From the NCBI GenBank assembly GCA_037444685.1, contig JBBILX010000002.1, positions 432,550-496,549 of the forward strand: a stretch of DNA of 64,000 nt. Reading direction: 5' to 3'. The stretch is from UBA964 sp037444685. GTDB taxonomy: Bacteria > Pseudomonadota > Gammaproteobacteria > Steroidobacterales > Steroidobacteraceae. Positions 34,472 through 43,098 of the stretch are shown one piece after another (positions within the stretch are counted from its first letter, which is position 1; every line of letters begins with the position of its first letter). The translations under genes and the position numbers were made by a program. The notes beneath the pieces were generated by a model. That model saw only the letters and a list, made by a program, of their open reading frames with translations. It had not been told where the DNA came from and searched no databases.

Positions 34472-36021
34472 GAGGCGCACCCCGCGGCGCGCGCCAGCGC
34501 GGCGCGCACGGCTGCCCGGTCGCTGAACGGCCGACGCTCTTCGCCGATGATCTGGACGTCCTCGTGACCCTTCCCGGCCACCAGGACGATGTCGCCCGGG
34601 CGCGCCATGCCGAGGGCCGTCGCGATCGCAGTGCCGCGATCATGGATCACGGCGGCCGAGCGTCCAGCGGGCAGCCCGGCGACGATGTCGGCGACGATTC
34701 GCGCCGGCGGCTCGCGGCGCGGATTGTCGTCGGTGATCACGATCTCGTCGGCGAGTTCGGCGGCAACTGCCGCCATCAGCGGCCGCTTGCCGGCATCGCG
34801 CTCGCCGCCGCAACCGAACACGACGATGAGCCGGCCGCGCGCGTGCGCCCGCGCGGCACGCAGGGCCTTGGCGAGCGCGTCGGGCGAATGCGCGTAATCG
34901 ACCAGCACGAGCGGCTCGCCGGTCCCGCCGAGGCTCTCCATCCGTCCGGGCGGTGCCCGCACGCTCGCGAGCGCGCACGCCGCCCGGTCGAGCGGCAGTT
35001 CGAAGGACAGCAGGATGGCCAGCGCGGTCAGCAGGTTGTCCGCGTTGAACTCGCCGATCAGTGCTGAGCGCAGTTCGCAGCGGCCCAGGTGGCTCGCGAT
35101 CCGCAGTCGCAAGCCATCGCCGTCGAGCTCGACGCCCTCGGCGCGTACCCAGCCGGCGCCGAGCGCGGCGAGGCGCGCGCTCAGCGCCGTGCTGCTTGCG
35201 GCGCGGCCTGTGACGATCACACGCCCCGGCGCGTCGACCCGCTGGGCTAGCGTGGCACCGAACGCATCGTCGACGTTGAGCACCCGCGTGCCGAGATCCG
35301 GCCAGTCGAACAGTCGCGCCTTCGCCGCGCCGTAGGCTTCCATGGTGCCGTGGTAGTCGAGATGGTCGCGCGTGAGATTGGTGAAGGCTGCACAACGCAT
35401 GCGCACGCCTGCGACCCTGTGCTGGTCGAGCGCATGCGAGGAGACTTCCATCGAGACGCAGGTCGCCCCGGCATCGCGCAGTTCGGCCAGACTGCGGTGC
35501 ACCGTTACCGCGTCGGCCGTGGTGAGCGTGGCGGCGCGGAGCGCGTCGACGAAGCCGGCGCCGAGCGTGCCGAGATAGCCGGTGCGCCGGCCGCAGGCCT
35601 CGAGTGCCTGGGCCACGAGCCAGGTGACCGTGGTCTTGCCATTGGTGCCGGTGACACCGGCGATCCAGAGCGAGCGCGACGGCTCGCCGAAGAAGCGGTC
35701 GGCGAGCCGACCCGCCTCGCGGAAAAGCTCGGGCACGGCAAGACCGATCACGCTGTCCGGAAGCTGCGGCGGCGGCAACGCGTCGGCCGGCTCCCAGAAC
35801 ACCGCGCGGGCGCCGCGTGCGAGCGCCTCGGGTACGAACTGCAGGCCGTGCCGACCATGCCCGCGGCAGGCGAGGAACAGCGAGCCGCGCCGCACGGTGC
35901 GGCTGTCGAGGGTGAGGTCGTCGACCTCGACCTCGCCCGCCGCAACCGGCAGCGCCGGCGCGTCGATGGACTCGAGAAGCTCGGCGAGTCGGCGCGATCG
36001 CGGTGCTGGCCGGGCGCTCAT
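34468..36021 (-). CDS. murE: UDP-MurNAc-L-Ala-D-Glu--meso-diaminopimelate ligase MurE
   Basis: Adds the third stem-peptide residue. The motif TDDNPRREPP contains DNPR, the signature for meso-diaminopimelate specificity, so this organism should have A1-gamma peptidoglycan. Its 517 residues include DSRTVRRGSLFLACRGHGRHG and P-loop VTGTNGKTTVTWL. The ATG at 36021 overlaps the ftsI stop by four bases. It is about 20 residues longer than E. coli MurE. Confidence 0.96.
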   Translation of the reverse strand: MSARPAPRSRRLAELLESIDAPALPVAAGEVEVDDLTLDSRTVRRGSLFLACRGHGRHGLQFVPEALARGARAVFWEPADALPPPQLPDSVIGLAVPELFREAGRLADRFFGEPSRSLWIAGVTGTNGKTTVTWLVAQALEACGRRTGYLGTLGAGFVDALRAATLTTADAVTVHRSLAELRDAGATCVSMEVSSHALDQHRVAGVRMRCAAFTNLTRDHLDYHGTMEAYGAAKARLFDWPDLGTRVLNVDDAFGATLAQRVDAPGRVIVTGRAASSTALSARLAALGAGWVRAEGVELDGDGLRLRIASHLGRCELRSALIGEFNADNLLTALAILLSFELPLDRAACALASVRAPPGRMESLGGTGEPLVLVDYAHSPDALAKALRAARAHARGRLIVVFGCGGERDAGKRPLMAAVAAELADEIVITDDNPRREPPARIVADIVAGLPAGRSAAVIHDRGTAIATALGMARPGDIVLVAGKGHEDVQIIGEERRPFSDRAAVRAALARAAGCAS

Positions 36022-37838
36022 CGGCGCACTCCTGCGGTCGGCGTCCTCGCCTGCAACGTCGGCGTGGCAGCGGGCTGCTCGAGCGGTGGCGCCGGCAGCG
36101 GCGTCGCGGGCATGTCCTCGTCGGTCCGCTCGATCGGCGCATCGGGGGCGACCGCGAGCAGACGCAGGGCTCCACCGACGACGCGCGAGAACACCGGAGC
36201 CGCGACGTCGCCGCCGTAGTAGAGTCCCGCCCCCGGTTCGTCGATGACCACGACGGCCGCGAGCCGCGGCGCCGTCGCCGGCGCGACGCCGCCGAACACC
36301 GCCATGTAGCGATCGGTCGAATAGCCGCCGGCATTCGACTTCCACGCCGTGCCGGTCTTGCCTGCAACACGATAGCCCGGAATCGCGGCTTGCAGACCCG
36401 TCCCGCCCGGCGTCACGACGGCCTCAAGCATCTGCACGAGCTGCCGCGCGGCGCTCTCGTCGAGCACGCGCTCGCCGGCGACCGGCGCATCGACACGCAG
36501 GAAGGACACGGGACGGGAGATCCCGAAGGCGCCGAGGGTCGCGTAGGCGTGCACGAGCTGCAGCGGTGTCACGGACAGTCCGTAGCCGTATGACATCGTC
36601 GCGATGCCTATCGGCCGCCAGTGCGAGTAATTGGACAGCACGCCGGCCGACTCGCCCGGATAGCCGCTGGTCGTGACCTGCCCGAAGCCCAAGCGGGTCA
36701 GGGTCGTGTAGATCTGCTCCGGTTCGAGCGACAGCGCGATGCGCGCCATGCCGACGTTGGAGCTGCGTGCGAGTATGGTCGCGAGGTCGATCGCGCCGAG
36801 ATTCTTCTTGTCCTCGATGACCTTGCTGCCCACCTTGTAGAAGCCCGGCGCGGTGTCGACCACGCTGGTATCGGAGTAACGGCCGGAGGCGAGCGCCGCA
36901 GCGACGATGAACGGCTTGATCGAGGAGCCGGGCTCGAGGATGTCGGTCGCGGCGCGGTTGCGGTAGGCGCCGGGCCTGCGCTGATCGCGGTCGTTCGGGT
37001 TGTACGCTGGCTGATTGACCATCGCCAGCACCTCGCCGGTCGTGACGTCGAGCACGACGACCGAACCGGAGCGCGCGCGTTGGGTCCGGATCGCCGCTTT
37101 CAGCTCGCGGTAAGCGAGGTACTGGATGCGCAGGTCGATCGACAGGACGAGGTCGCGTCCGGGACGTGCGGGACGGATGCTCTCGACGTCCTGCACGACG
37201 CGACCGAGGTTGTCCTGGATCACGCGCTTTGCGCCATCCTCACCCGCGAGCCAGTGGTCGAAGGCGAGCTCCAGACCCTCCTGCCCAGCGTCATCGACAT
37301 CGGTGAAACCGAGCACCTGGCCCGCGACTTCGCCGGCCGGGTAGTAGCGACGGTACTCCCGCGTGGTGTAGACGCCGGGAATGCCGAGCGCCTTGACCTT
37401 GGCGGCTTCGCCGGGCTGCATGTGCCGCGCGAGATAGAGAAACTGCCTGTTGAGGTTGCTGGTCACGCGCCGCGCGAGCTCGTTCGGGTCGCGTTTGAGC
37501 GCCTTGGCGAGCCGCGGCAGCTGCTCGGCCGAGAGCGCAAGTTCGCGCGGATTGGCCCAGACCGTGTCGACGGGCGTGCTGACCGCGAGCGGTTCGCCGA
37601 AGCGGTCGGTCACCGTGCCGCGATGTGCAGCGATCTCCGCGACGCGGGTAAAGCGCTCGTTGCCCTGATTCTGCAGGAATTCGCGATCGACGAGCTGCAG
37701 ATCGACCGCTCGCCAGAGCAGGCCCGCCGCGACCAGCGCGAACGCAACCGCGACGCAGGCGGTGCGCAGCCTGAACGAGCGCGGATGCACGCGCACCGTC
37801 TGGCGCCGCGGCCTCGACCTGCCGGAGAACACCTTCAT
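36018..37838 (-). CDS. ftsI: Septal peptidoglycan transpeptidase FtsI (PBP3)
   Basis: Class B penicillin-binding protein cross-linking septal peptidoglycan with FtsW. Its 606 residues have a basic cytoplasmic tail, one membrane helix (about 25-45), the pedestal domain and the transpeptidase domain: active-site Ser305 and Lys308 (EPGSSIKPF), SSN and KTGTAWK. A Pro/Ala-rich tail of about 40 residues extends past the catalytic domain. The ATG shares one base with the ftsL stop (TGATG). Confidence 0.96.
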   Translation of the reverse strand: MKVFSGRSRPRRQTVRVHPRSFRLRTACVAVAFALVAAGLLWRAVDLQLVDREFLQNQGNERFTRVAEIAAHRGTVTDRFGEPLAVSTPVDTVWANPRELALSAEQLPRLAKALKRDPNELARRVTSNLNRQFLYLARHMQPGEAAKVKALGIPGVYTTREYRRYYPAGEVAGQVLGFTDVDDAGQEGLELAFDHWLAGEDGAKRVIQDNLGRVVQDVESIRPARPGRDLVLSIDLRIQYLAYRELKAAIRTQRARSGSVVVLDVTTGEVLAMVNQPAYNPNDRDQRRPGAYRNRAATDILEPGSSIKPFIVAAALASGRYSDTSVVDTAPGFYKVGSKVIEDKKNLGAIDLATILARSSNVGMARIALSLEPEQIYTTLTRLGFGQVTTSGYPGESAGVLSNYSHWRPIGIATMSYGYGLSVTPLQLVHAYATLGAFGISRPVSFLRVDAPVAGERVLDESAARQLVQMLEAVVTPGGTGLQAAIPGYRVAGKTGTAWKSNAGGYSTDRYMAVFGGVAPATAPRLAAVVVIDEPGAGLYYGGDVAAPVFSRVVGGALRLLAVAPDAPIERTDEDMPATPLPAPPLEQPAATPTLQARTPTAGVRR

Positions 37839-38119
37839 CACGGCGCGACCACCTCCATCTCGGCCGGCCGCGGCGTCATCATCCCGAGTCTCTGCGTCGC
37901 GACGCTCTCGACGAAGGCATGCGTCGACCACGCACTCTGCTCGAGCTGCAGGCGGCCCCAGTCGATCTCGAGCTCGTCACGCTGCCGATTGAGGCGCTCG
38001 AGTTCGAGGAACAGTTCGCGGGCGCGGTGCTTGCTGTAGATCGCCCCGGCAGCCGAACCCAGCGCCAGCAGCCACAGCGCCGGCACGAGCACCGCAAGCA
38101 CGCGCGTCGAGACGTTCAT
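37838..38119 (-). CDS. ftsL: Cell division protein FtsL
   Basis: Small bitopic protein that forms the FtsQLB complex and activates FtsWI. Its 93 residues show a short cytoplasmic tail, one membrane helix (about 8-28) and a periplasmic coiled coil (ELFLELERLNRQRDELEIDW), ending with the conserved RLGMMTPRP block. Recognition rests on position (rsmH-ftsL-ftsI), topology and length. It overlaps rsmH by four bases. Confidence 0.92.
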   Translation of the reverse strand: MNVSTRVLAVLVPALWLLALGSAAGAIYSKHRARELFLELERLNRQRDELEIDWGRLQLEQSAWSTHAFVESVATQRLGMMTPRPAEMEVVAP

Positions 38120-39060
38120 CGCGGCGCGGCCTCGTTGCCGAGCTTCTCGGCGACGCGCAGGACGGCGCTGCGCGCACGCGGATTGGCGCTGACCTCGGCT
38201 GCGCTGGCGCGGATCTTGCGACCGACCAGCCTGAGCGTCGGACGTGCCTGCGGCGGCACCTCTGGCAGCCCCGCCCAGACCGGATCCGTGCTCGAGCGTT
38301 CGCGCATGAAGCGCTTGACCAGACGGTCCTCGAGCGAGTGGAAGCTGATCACCGCGAGCCGCCCGCCGGGCGCCAGGCGCTCGTGCGCAGCGGCGAGCCC
38401 TGCACGGACCTGCCCGAGTTCGTCGTTGACGAGCATGCGCAGCGCCTGAAAGGTACGCGTGGCCGGGTGTTTGCCCGGCTCACGCGTGCGCACTGCGCGC
38501 TCGACGATCGCGGCGAGCTGCGCCGTCCGGGTGATGGGGGTCTCCCGCCGGCTGGCATCGATGGCCTGTGCAACCCGTCGCGCGAACCGTTCCTCTCCAA
38601 ACTCCTCGATCACCGTGCGTATCTCGTCGACGCTCGCTCGCGCGAGCCACTCCGCGGCGGTCTCCCCGCGGCTCGTATCCATGCGCATGTCGAGCGGCCC
38701 GTCGCGCGTGAAGCTGAAGCCGCGCCCGGCAAACTCGAGCTGCGGCGACGAGACGCCGAGATCGAACAGCACGCCGCGCAACGGCCGGTCCGCTGCATAC
38801 GTCTGCAGCAGGGTCGCGAGGTCGGCGAAGGCGGCATGGAAGAGTGTGAGGCGCGGCTCGCCGGCGAAATGCGCGCGGCCCCACTCGACGGCCTGCAGAT
38901 CGCGGTCGAGTGCCAGCACCCGGCCCGCGGGCCCGAGGGCCGCGAGCAGACGAGCCGTGTGACCGCCGCGCCCGAACGTCGCATCGACATAGAACCCATC
39001 CGCGCGGGGCGCGAGCGCCGCGATCGCTTCCTCGAGCAGCACGGGAATGTGCTCATCCAC
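38116..39060 (-). CDS. rsmH: 16S rRNA (cytosine-1402 N4)-methyltransferase RsmH
   Basis: SAM-dependent methyltransferase acting on C1402 of 16S rRNA; RsmI (gene at 40260-41180) methylates the 2'-O of the same nucleotide. Its 314 residues begin at GTG 39060 with an AGGAG ribosome site seven bases upstream and read MDEHIPVLLEEA, matching E. coli length. SAM motif VDATFGRGGHT and the GVLFDLGVSSPQL segment are intact. An in-frame ATG at 39132 adds residues unlike the family. Confidence 0.95.
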   Translation of the reverse strand: MDEHIPVLLEEAIAALAPRADGFYVDATFGRGGHTARLLAALGPAGRVLALDRDLQAVEWGRAHFAGEPRLTLFHAAFADLATLLQTYAADRPLRGVLFDLGVSSPQLEFAGRGFSFTRDGPLDMRMDTSRGETAAEWLARASVDEIRTVIEEFGEERFARRVAQAIDASRRETPITRTAQLAAIVERAVRTREPGKHPATRTFQALRMLVNDELGQVRAGLAAAHERLAPGGRLAVISFHSLEDRLVKRFMRERSSTDPVWAGLPEVPPQARPTLRLVGRKIRASAAEVSANPRARSAVLRVAEKLGNEAAPR

Positions 39061-39067
39061 CGTGTCG

Positions 39068-39072
39068 CTCCT
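39068..39072 (-). promoter_or_regulatory. Ribosome binding site for the rsmH GTG start
   Basis: AGGAG on the minus strand, seven bases before GTG 39060. It supports that start over an in-frame ATG 24 codons earlier. Confidence 0.75.
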
Positions 39073-39154
39073 CGACCTGTCGAGCCGCTCCGCCCCATTC
39101 CTTCCCCGATGCGCGGCGTCGCTGCCTCGCACCTCCCTGCAGTGATGGCTGGCG

Positions 39155-39607
39155 TCAGAGCGACAGCGAGTCGAGCTCGGCCGACAGATCCGAGGCCGTC
39201 TCTTCGCTGCTCAGCCAGAAATCCCGCTTCTGCTGCCAGCGCGCCTCGTCCCACAGCTCGAGCCGGTTCCCCTGCCCGACCAGCATCGCGTGCCGTGTCA
39301 GCCCCGCGAATTCGCGCAACTCCTGCGGCACCAGCAGCCTGCCCTGACCGTCGAGTTCGAGCTCGGTCGCGTGACCCACCATCAGCCGCTGCAGTCGGCG
39401 TGACCGCTCGTGCAGCGACGGCAGGCTCATCAACTTGCGTTCGATCTGCTCCCAGTCGGGCAGCGGATAGATCAGCAGGCACTGGTCACGGTCGACGGTG
39501 ATCACCAGTCGACCCTCGCCGCGCTCGATGGCGCGCTGACGCTGCCGGGTGGGGAGCACCATCCGGCCTTTGTCGTCGAGAGTGACCTTTGTTGCACCGC
39601 GGAACAT
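39155..39607 (-). CDS. mraZ: Transcriptional regulator MraZ
   Basis: AbrB-fold ring protein that binds TGGGN repeats upstream of its own gene and represses the dcw operon. The 150-residue protein, starting MFRGATKVTLDDKGRMVLPT, has two tandem SpoVT/AbrB-like domains with the paired motifs DDKGRMVLPT and DGQGRLLVPQELR. The ATG at 39607 is chosen because upstream in-frame codons lie in the operator. It is the first gene of the cluster and is followed by rsmH after 94 bases. Confidence 0.95.
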   Translation of the reverse strand: MFRGATKVTLDDKGRMVLPTRQRQRAIERGEGRLVITVDRDQCLLIYPLPDWEQIERKLMSLPSLHERSRRLQRLMVGHATELELDGQGRLLVPQELREFAGLTRHAMLVGQGNRLELWDEARWQQKRDFWLSSEETASDLSAELDSLSL

Positions 39608-39627
39608 GGCCCAATCGGCGATGACTC

Positions 39628-39662
39628 GCCCATTTGCCCCCACCATCCACCACTTGGCGCCA
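39628..39662 (-). promoter_or_regulatory. MraZ operator: four repeats with 10-bp period
   Basis: On the minus strand, TGGGC (39632-39628) and TGGGG (39642-39638) are perfect TGGGN repeats with a five-base spacer. TGGTG (39652-39648) and TGGCG (39662-39658) are degenerate copies in exact register. This is the known MraZ binding architecture. It spans the predicted start of transcription and the leader before the mraZ ATG, suiting autorepression. Confidence 0.85.
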
Positions 39663-39691
39663 CTATAGGAACTGCGCACTCAGGGTGTCAA
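39662..39691 (-). promoter_or_regulatory. Sigma70 promoter of the dcw operon (Pmra)
   Basis: Minus-strand TTGACA (39691-39686), an 18-base spacer, and TATAGT (39667-39662): -35 perfect, -10 five of six. Transcription should begin near 39655, about 48 bases before the mraZ ATG. The sequence just upstream is AT-rich, as in UP elements. Confidence 0.85.
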
Positions 39692-39810
39692 CGGGCCACG
39701 ATACAAAATTCGTCGTTCCGCCAATAACTTACAGTTTCCGAGGGCTGTATGGAACAGCAGTAGGTAAACAAAGACTCATTGGTTTCAGAGGCTTGGGATC
39801 GATTGCTGAG
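39692..39810. other. AT-rich spacer between rnpB and Pmra
   Basis: About 120 bases of unusually AT-rich sequence for this window, with no credible gene. It lies between the U-tract after RNase P RNA and the -35 of the dcw promoter. The part next to the promoter (around 39692-39735) could serve as an UP element. Confidence 0.5.
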
Positions 39811-39818
39811 AAAAAAGA
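39811..39818 (-). terminator. U-tract ending rnpB transcription
   Basis: Minus-strand transcription leaves the closing P1 helix of RNase P RNA and runs directly into CTTTTTT (plus-strand A-run 39811-39816). P1 plus this tract can act as the intrinsic terminator. Confidence 0.6.
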
Positions 39819-40187
39819 TGGAGTCGGCCTGTAAGCCGGGTTCTGTCGGGGGTGATCATTCCTCTGGGATGGCCGTCGCCGGCCACCTCTAGCAGCCTAC
39901 CCGGAAGTCACGCTCGCACTACGCGCTGCAGGTCGCCCTGCGACTTCCCTATTTGGCCTTGCTCCAGGTGGGGTTTGCCGTGCCGCGGAATGTTGCCACC
40001 CGCGCGGTGCGCTCTTACCGCACCGTTTCACCCTTGCCAGCGCGCTGCTGCGCGCTTCGGCGGTCTGCTCTCTGTTGCACTGTCCGTGGGCTCGCGCCCC
40101 CCAGGCGTTACCTGGCACCTCGTCCGAGGGAGCCCGGACTTTCCTCCACATCTCGCGAGAAATGCAGCGATCACCCGGCCGACTCCG
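39819..40187 (-). ncRNA. rnpB: RNase P RNA (M1 RNA), bacterial type A
   Basis: Catalytic RNA that matures tRNA 5' ends. On the minus strand, conserved blocks occur in order: GAGGAAAGTCCGGGCTCC, CAGGGTGCCAGGTAACGCC-like (here GAGGTGCCAGGTAACGCCTG), ACAGTGCAACAGAGAGCA, GGGTGAAACGGTGCGGTAAG, CCGCGCGG, GGAGCAAGGCCAAATAGGG, GGGTAGGCTGCT and, at the 3' end, GACAGAACCCGGCTTA. The ends pair as helix P1 (GGAGTCGGCC with GGCCGACTCC). A promoter is placed exactly upstream. The rsmI-rnpB-mraZ order is common in gammaproteobacteria. Confidence 0.97.
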
Positions 40188-40193
40188 GCGCGC

Positions 40194-40222
40194 AAGATAC
40201 GCCGCATGCGCGGCGAGCACAA
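40194..40222 (-). promoter_or_regulatory. Promoter of rnpB
   Basis: Minus-strand TTGTGC (40222-40217), a 17-base spacer, and TATCTT (40199-40194). The predicted start near 40187 coincides with the first bases of helix P1, which supports the assignment despite modest hexamers. Confidence 0.6.
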
Positions 40223-40259
40223 ATCCGGCGGCAAGCGGCGGCGTGTTGCCGCGGTGCGC

Positions 40260-41180
40260 TCAGCGCGCCTCGCTCGCGGCGATCGAAAGGGCCAGGGCAT
40301 AAGCGTCGCTGCGCCGCGCGCCGGTCAGTTGCGCCGCCAGAGCCGCCGCCTTCGCTGGCGCGAGCTCGCGCAGCAGCACGCGCAGCGTACGCTCGAGGCG
40401 CACGCGAAGTTCGCCGGCGGTCTCGTCGCTGTCGGCAGCGCCCGCCGCAGCCGGTGCGCCAGCGACGATCAGCGTCAGCTCACCGCGCCTCATGTTCGCG
40501 TCGCTGGCCGCGCGCGTCGCGAGCTCGCCGAGCGTGCCTCGGTAAGTCGTCTCGAAGGCCTTGGTCAGCTCGCGCGCGACCGCCGCCTCGCGCGCCGCAC
40601 CGAAGATCTCGGCCATGTCGGCGAGCGTCTCGGCGAGACGGTGCGGCCCCTCGAAGAACACCATCGCGCGCGCCTCGCCCGCCAGCGCGACAAGGCGCGC
40701 GCGCCGCTCGCGGGGCCGCGCCGACAGGAAACCCTCGAAGCAGAATCGGTCCGCGGCGATGCCGCTGACCGCGAGCGCCGCGGCGATCGCCGTGGGCCCA
40801 GGAATCGCCGTGACGTCGTGACCGGCGGCCGCCGCGGCTCGCACGAGTTCGAACCCGGGGTCAGAGAGCACCGGCGTGCCGGCGTCGCTGACCAGCGCGA
40901 TCACCGCCCCCTCGGCGAGGCGCTCGAGCAGGCTCGCGGTCCGGGCGCGCTCGTTGTGCGAGTGCAGGGACAGCAGCGGACGCTCGATGCCGAAGGCCGC
41001 GAGCAGCTGTGCGGTGCGGCGCGTGTCCTCGGCGGCGATCAGATCGGCATGCTCGAGCGACTCGCGCGCGCGCGGCGAGAGGTCGGCAAGATTGCCGATC
41101 GGCGTCGCGACGACCTCGAGGCGCCCGCGGCTCGAGCCGCGACCGTGCGCGGTGGCCGACGGGTCGGAAAGGCGGTTCAT
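40260..41180 (-). CDS. rsmI: 16S rRNA (cytidine-1402 2'-O)-methyltransferase RsmI
   Basis: Methylates the ribose of C1402 of 16S rRNA. Its 306 residues belong to the tetrapyrrole-methylase fold, with VVATPIGNLADLSPRA, AAEDTRRTAQLL, ALVSDAGTPVLSDPG and AIPGPTAIAAAL, all RsmI signatures. It is divergent from lpoA with 46 bases between starts, and its transcript would be followed by rnpB. Confidence 0.95.
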   Translation of the reverse strand: MNRLSDPSATAHGRGSSRGRLEVVATPIGNLADLSPRARESLEHADLIAAEDTRRTAQLLAAFGIERPLLSLHSHNERARTASLLERLAEGAVIALVSDAGTPVLSDPGFELVRAAAAAGHDVTAIPGPTAIAAALAVSGIAADRFCFEGFLSARPRERRARLVALAGEARAMVFFEGPHRLAETLADMAEIFGAAREAAVARELTKAFETTYRGTLGELATRAASDANMRRGELTLIVAGAPAAAGAADSDETAGELRVRLERTLRVLLRELAPAKAAALAAQLTGARRSDAYALALSIAASEAR

Positions 41181-41190
41181 GCCCTCACAC

Positions 41191-41196
41191 TATAAT
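41191..41196 (+). promoter_or_regulatory. -10 element for lpoA
   Basis: A perfect TATAAT lies 30 bases before the lpoA ATG, predicting a start near 41203. No convincing -35 is visible. The same AT-rich patch read on the minus strand gives TATAGT, a possible -10 for rsmI with almost no leader. Confidence 0.45.
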
Positions 41197-41226
41197 CGCG
41201 GCTGGCTCCGCCTCAGAGGCTCGCGC

Positions 41227-43098
41227 ATGCGCGTCGAATTCCTGGTCCGGCCGCTGCTTCCCCTGTTCGTGACGTTCGTGCTCGCTGGCTGCGCAAGCCT
41301 CGTCGGTGGCGTCCCACCGCCGAGTCTCGAGCGTGCCGAGGCATTCGCACGCCGCGGCGAAACGGCAGCCGCGGCGGCCGAGTTCGAGCGGCTCGCAGCG
41401 CAGAACCCGCCGGGGCCGGCCTGGGATCTGCGGCTGCGCGCCGCCCGCGCGTGGCTCGCGGCCGGCCGTCCCGGCGACGCGCGCCGTGTGCTCGCTGCCG
41501 CCGATGCCGAAGTCGCCGCGGGCTACGCGCCGAGCGCGTCGCAGCGTCTGCTGCGCGAGCTCGCGCGCATCGACCTCGTCGCCAGCGAGGGTCAGCCCCA
41601 GGCGGCCTGGGCCCAGCTCGGGGCGGTCGCGGAACCGACCGAGGCGGCCCTGCGCGAGGTCTACCTCGAGCTGCGTCAGCGGCTCGCTTTCGCCACGGCA
41701 CGGCCGATCGACGGCATTCGTGCCGAGATCGCGCGCGAGAGCCTCGCACCCACGCCCGAGATCCGCTCGCGGCTGCGCCGCGAGCTGTTTGCGCAGCTGC
41801 GCAGCGCGAGCGAGCGCGGAGTCAAGCTCGACCCGGCCGCGGCCGGACGCGACAGCGTGCTGCGCGGCTGGCTCGAGCTCGGACCGCTCGCGGCGCTCGC
41901 CGCCGAGCGCGGCGGTGTGGCACCGGCGCTCGCCTCCTGGCGCGCGCGCTATCCCTCCCACCCCGCCAGCGAGCTCGTTCGCGCCGAGCTGCCGATCGCG
42001 ACGGGCAACGCCGCGAGGGAGGCCGGGACTCACGTCGCGGTGCTGCTGCCGCTCTCGGGTCGTGCGGCGGCCGCCGCGGCGCAGATCCGCGACGGTCTGC
42101 TGGCGGCACTGTTCAGCGAGCCGGAGTCCGGCCGTCCAGAGCTGCGCTTCTACGACACCGAGCAACTCGGTGTCGCCGCAGCGCTCGACGAGGCCCGGCG
42201 CGCCGGCGCCAATTTCGTGATTGGCCCCCTGCTGCGCGAAGAGGTGATCGCGGCAGCCGACGCCGCGACCGGCGGCGTCGAGATGCTGGCGCTGAACTAC
42301 CTGCCGGCGGAGCGCCCGACGCCCGCAGGCCTCTTCCAGTACGCGCTCTCCCCCGAGGACGATGCACGCCTCGCGGCGCGACGGGTGCTCGCCGATGGCC
42401 ACCGGCGTGGGGTCGCGCTCGTGCCCGAGGGCGACTGGGGCGCACGCGTACTGGCCGCGTTCAGGGACGAACTGCAGCGCGGCGGTGGCGTGCTGCTGTC
42501 GTCGGCGCAGTACGCTCCCGGAAGCAATGACTACTCGGCCGCCATCCAGGACGTCTTGCGGCTGTCGGACAGCCGGGCGCGCGAGCGTCGGCTGGAAAAT
42601 CTGCTCGGCACGACCCTCGAGTTCCTGCCGCGGCGCCGCGGCGACATCGATTTCCTGTTCGCGCCAGCGCCCGCCGCCACCGCCCGGCTGCTGCGGCCCC
42701 AGATCCGGTTCCATTACGGCGGCGACATCCCGGCCTACGCGACCTCGGACGCCTACGAGCCGGGCCTGACGGCCAACCAGGACCTCGAGGGGGTGATCTT
42801 TCCCGACATGCCCTGGGTGCTCTCGGGCGGCCCCGCCGTCGAGCGACTGCGCGCGGCGACGCAGGCCGCCTTCGGGGAGGCCGCGCGCGCGCGCGGGAAA
42901 CTCTACGCGTTCGGCCACGACGCTTGGCTGCTGGCTGCGGCGTTGCGCGCACGCGGCGCAAGCGACGTCACTGCGATCGTCGTCGACGGCGCGACGGGCC
43001 GAATCACTCTCGACGCCGACGGCCGCTCGCGGCGCGAACTCGAATGGGCGCAGATCCGCAACGGCACGCCGCGCCTGCTCGCCGGCACGCCGGACTGA
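41227..43098 (+). CDS. lpoA: Penicillin-binding protein activator LpoA (outer-membrane lipoprotein)
   Basis: Outer-membrane lipoprotein that reaches through the peptidoglycan to stimulate PBP1A. Its 623 residues begin MRVEFLVRPLLPLFVTFVLA with lipobox LAGC (Cys22), followed by an N-terminal TPR-like helical domain (about 40-240). A C-terminal domain of type I periplasmic-binding fold (VAVLLPLSGRAAAAAAQIRDG onward) completes it. The order rsmI, lpoA, yraN is the same as around E. coli yraM. Confidence 0.92.
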   Translation: MRVEFLVRPLLPLFVTFVLAGCASLVGGVPPPSLERAEAFARRGETAAAAAEFERLAAQNPPGPAWDLRLRAARAWLAAGRPGDARRVLAAADAEVAAGYAPSASQRLLRELARIDLVASEGQPQAAWAQLGAVAEPTEAALREVYLELRQRLAFATARPIDGIRAEIARESLAPTPEIRSRLRRELFAQLRSASERGVKLDPAAAGRDSVLRGWLELGPLAALAAERGGVAPALASWRARYPSHPASELVRAELPIATGNAAREAGTHVAVLLPLSGRAAAAAAQIRDGLLAALFSEPESGRPELRFYDTEQLGVAAALDEARRAGANFVIGPLLREEVIAAADAATGGVEMLALNYLPAERPTPAGLFQYALSPEDDARLAARRVLADGHRRGVALVPEGDWGARVLAAFRDELQRGGGVLLSSAQYAPGSNDYSAAIQDVLRLSDSRARERRLENLLGTTLEFLPRRRGDIDFLFAPAPAATARLLRPQIRFHYGGDIPAYATSDAYEPGLTANQDLEGVIFPDMPWVLSGGPAVERLRAATQAAFGEAARARGKLYAFGHDAWLLAAALRARGASDVTAIVVDGATGRITLDADGRSRRELEWAQIRNGTPRLLAGTPD

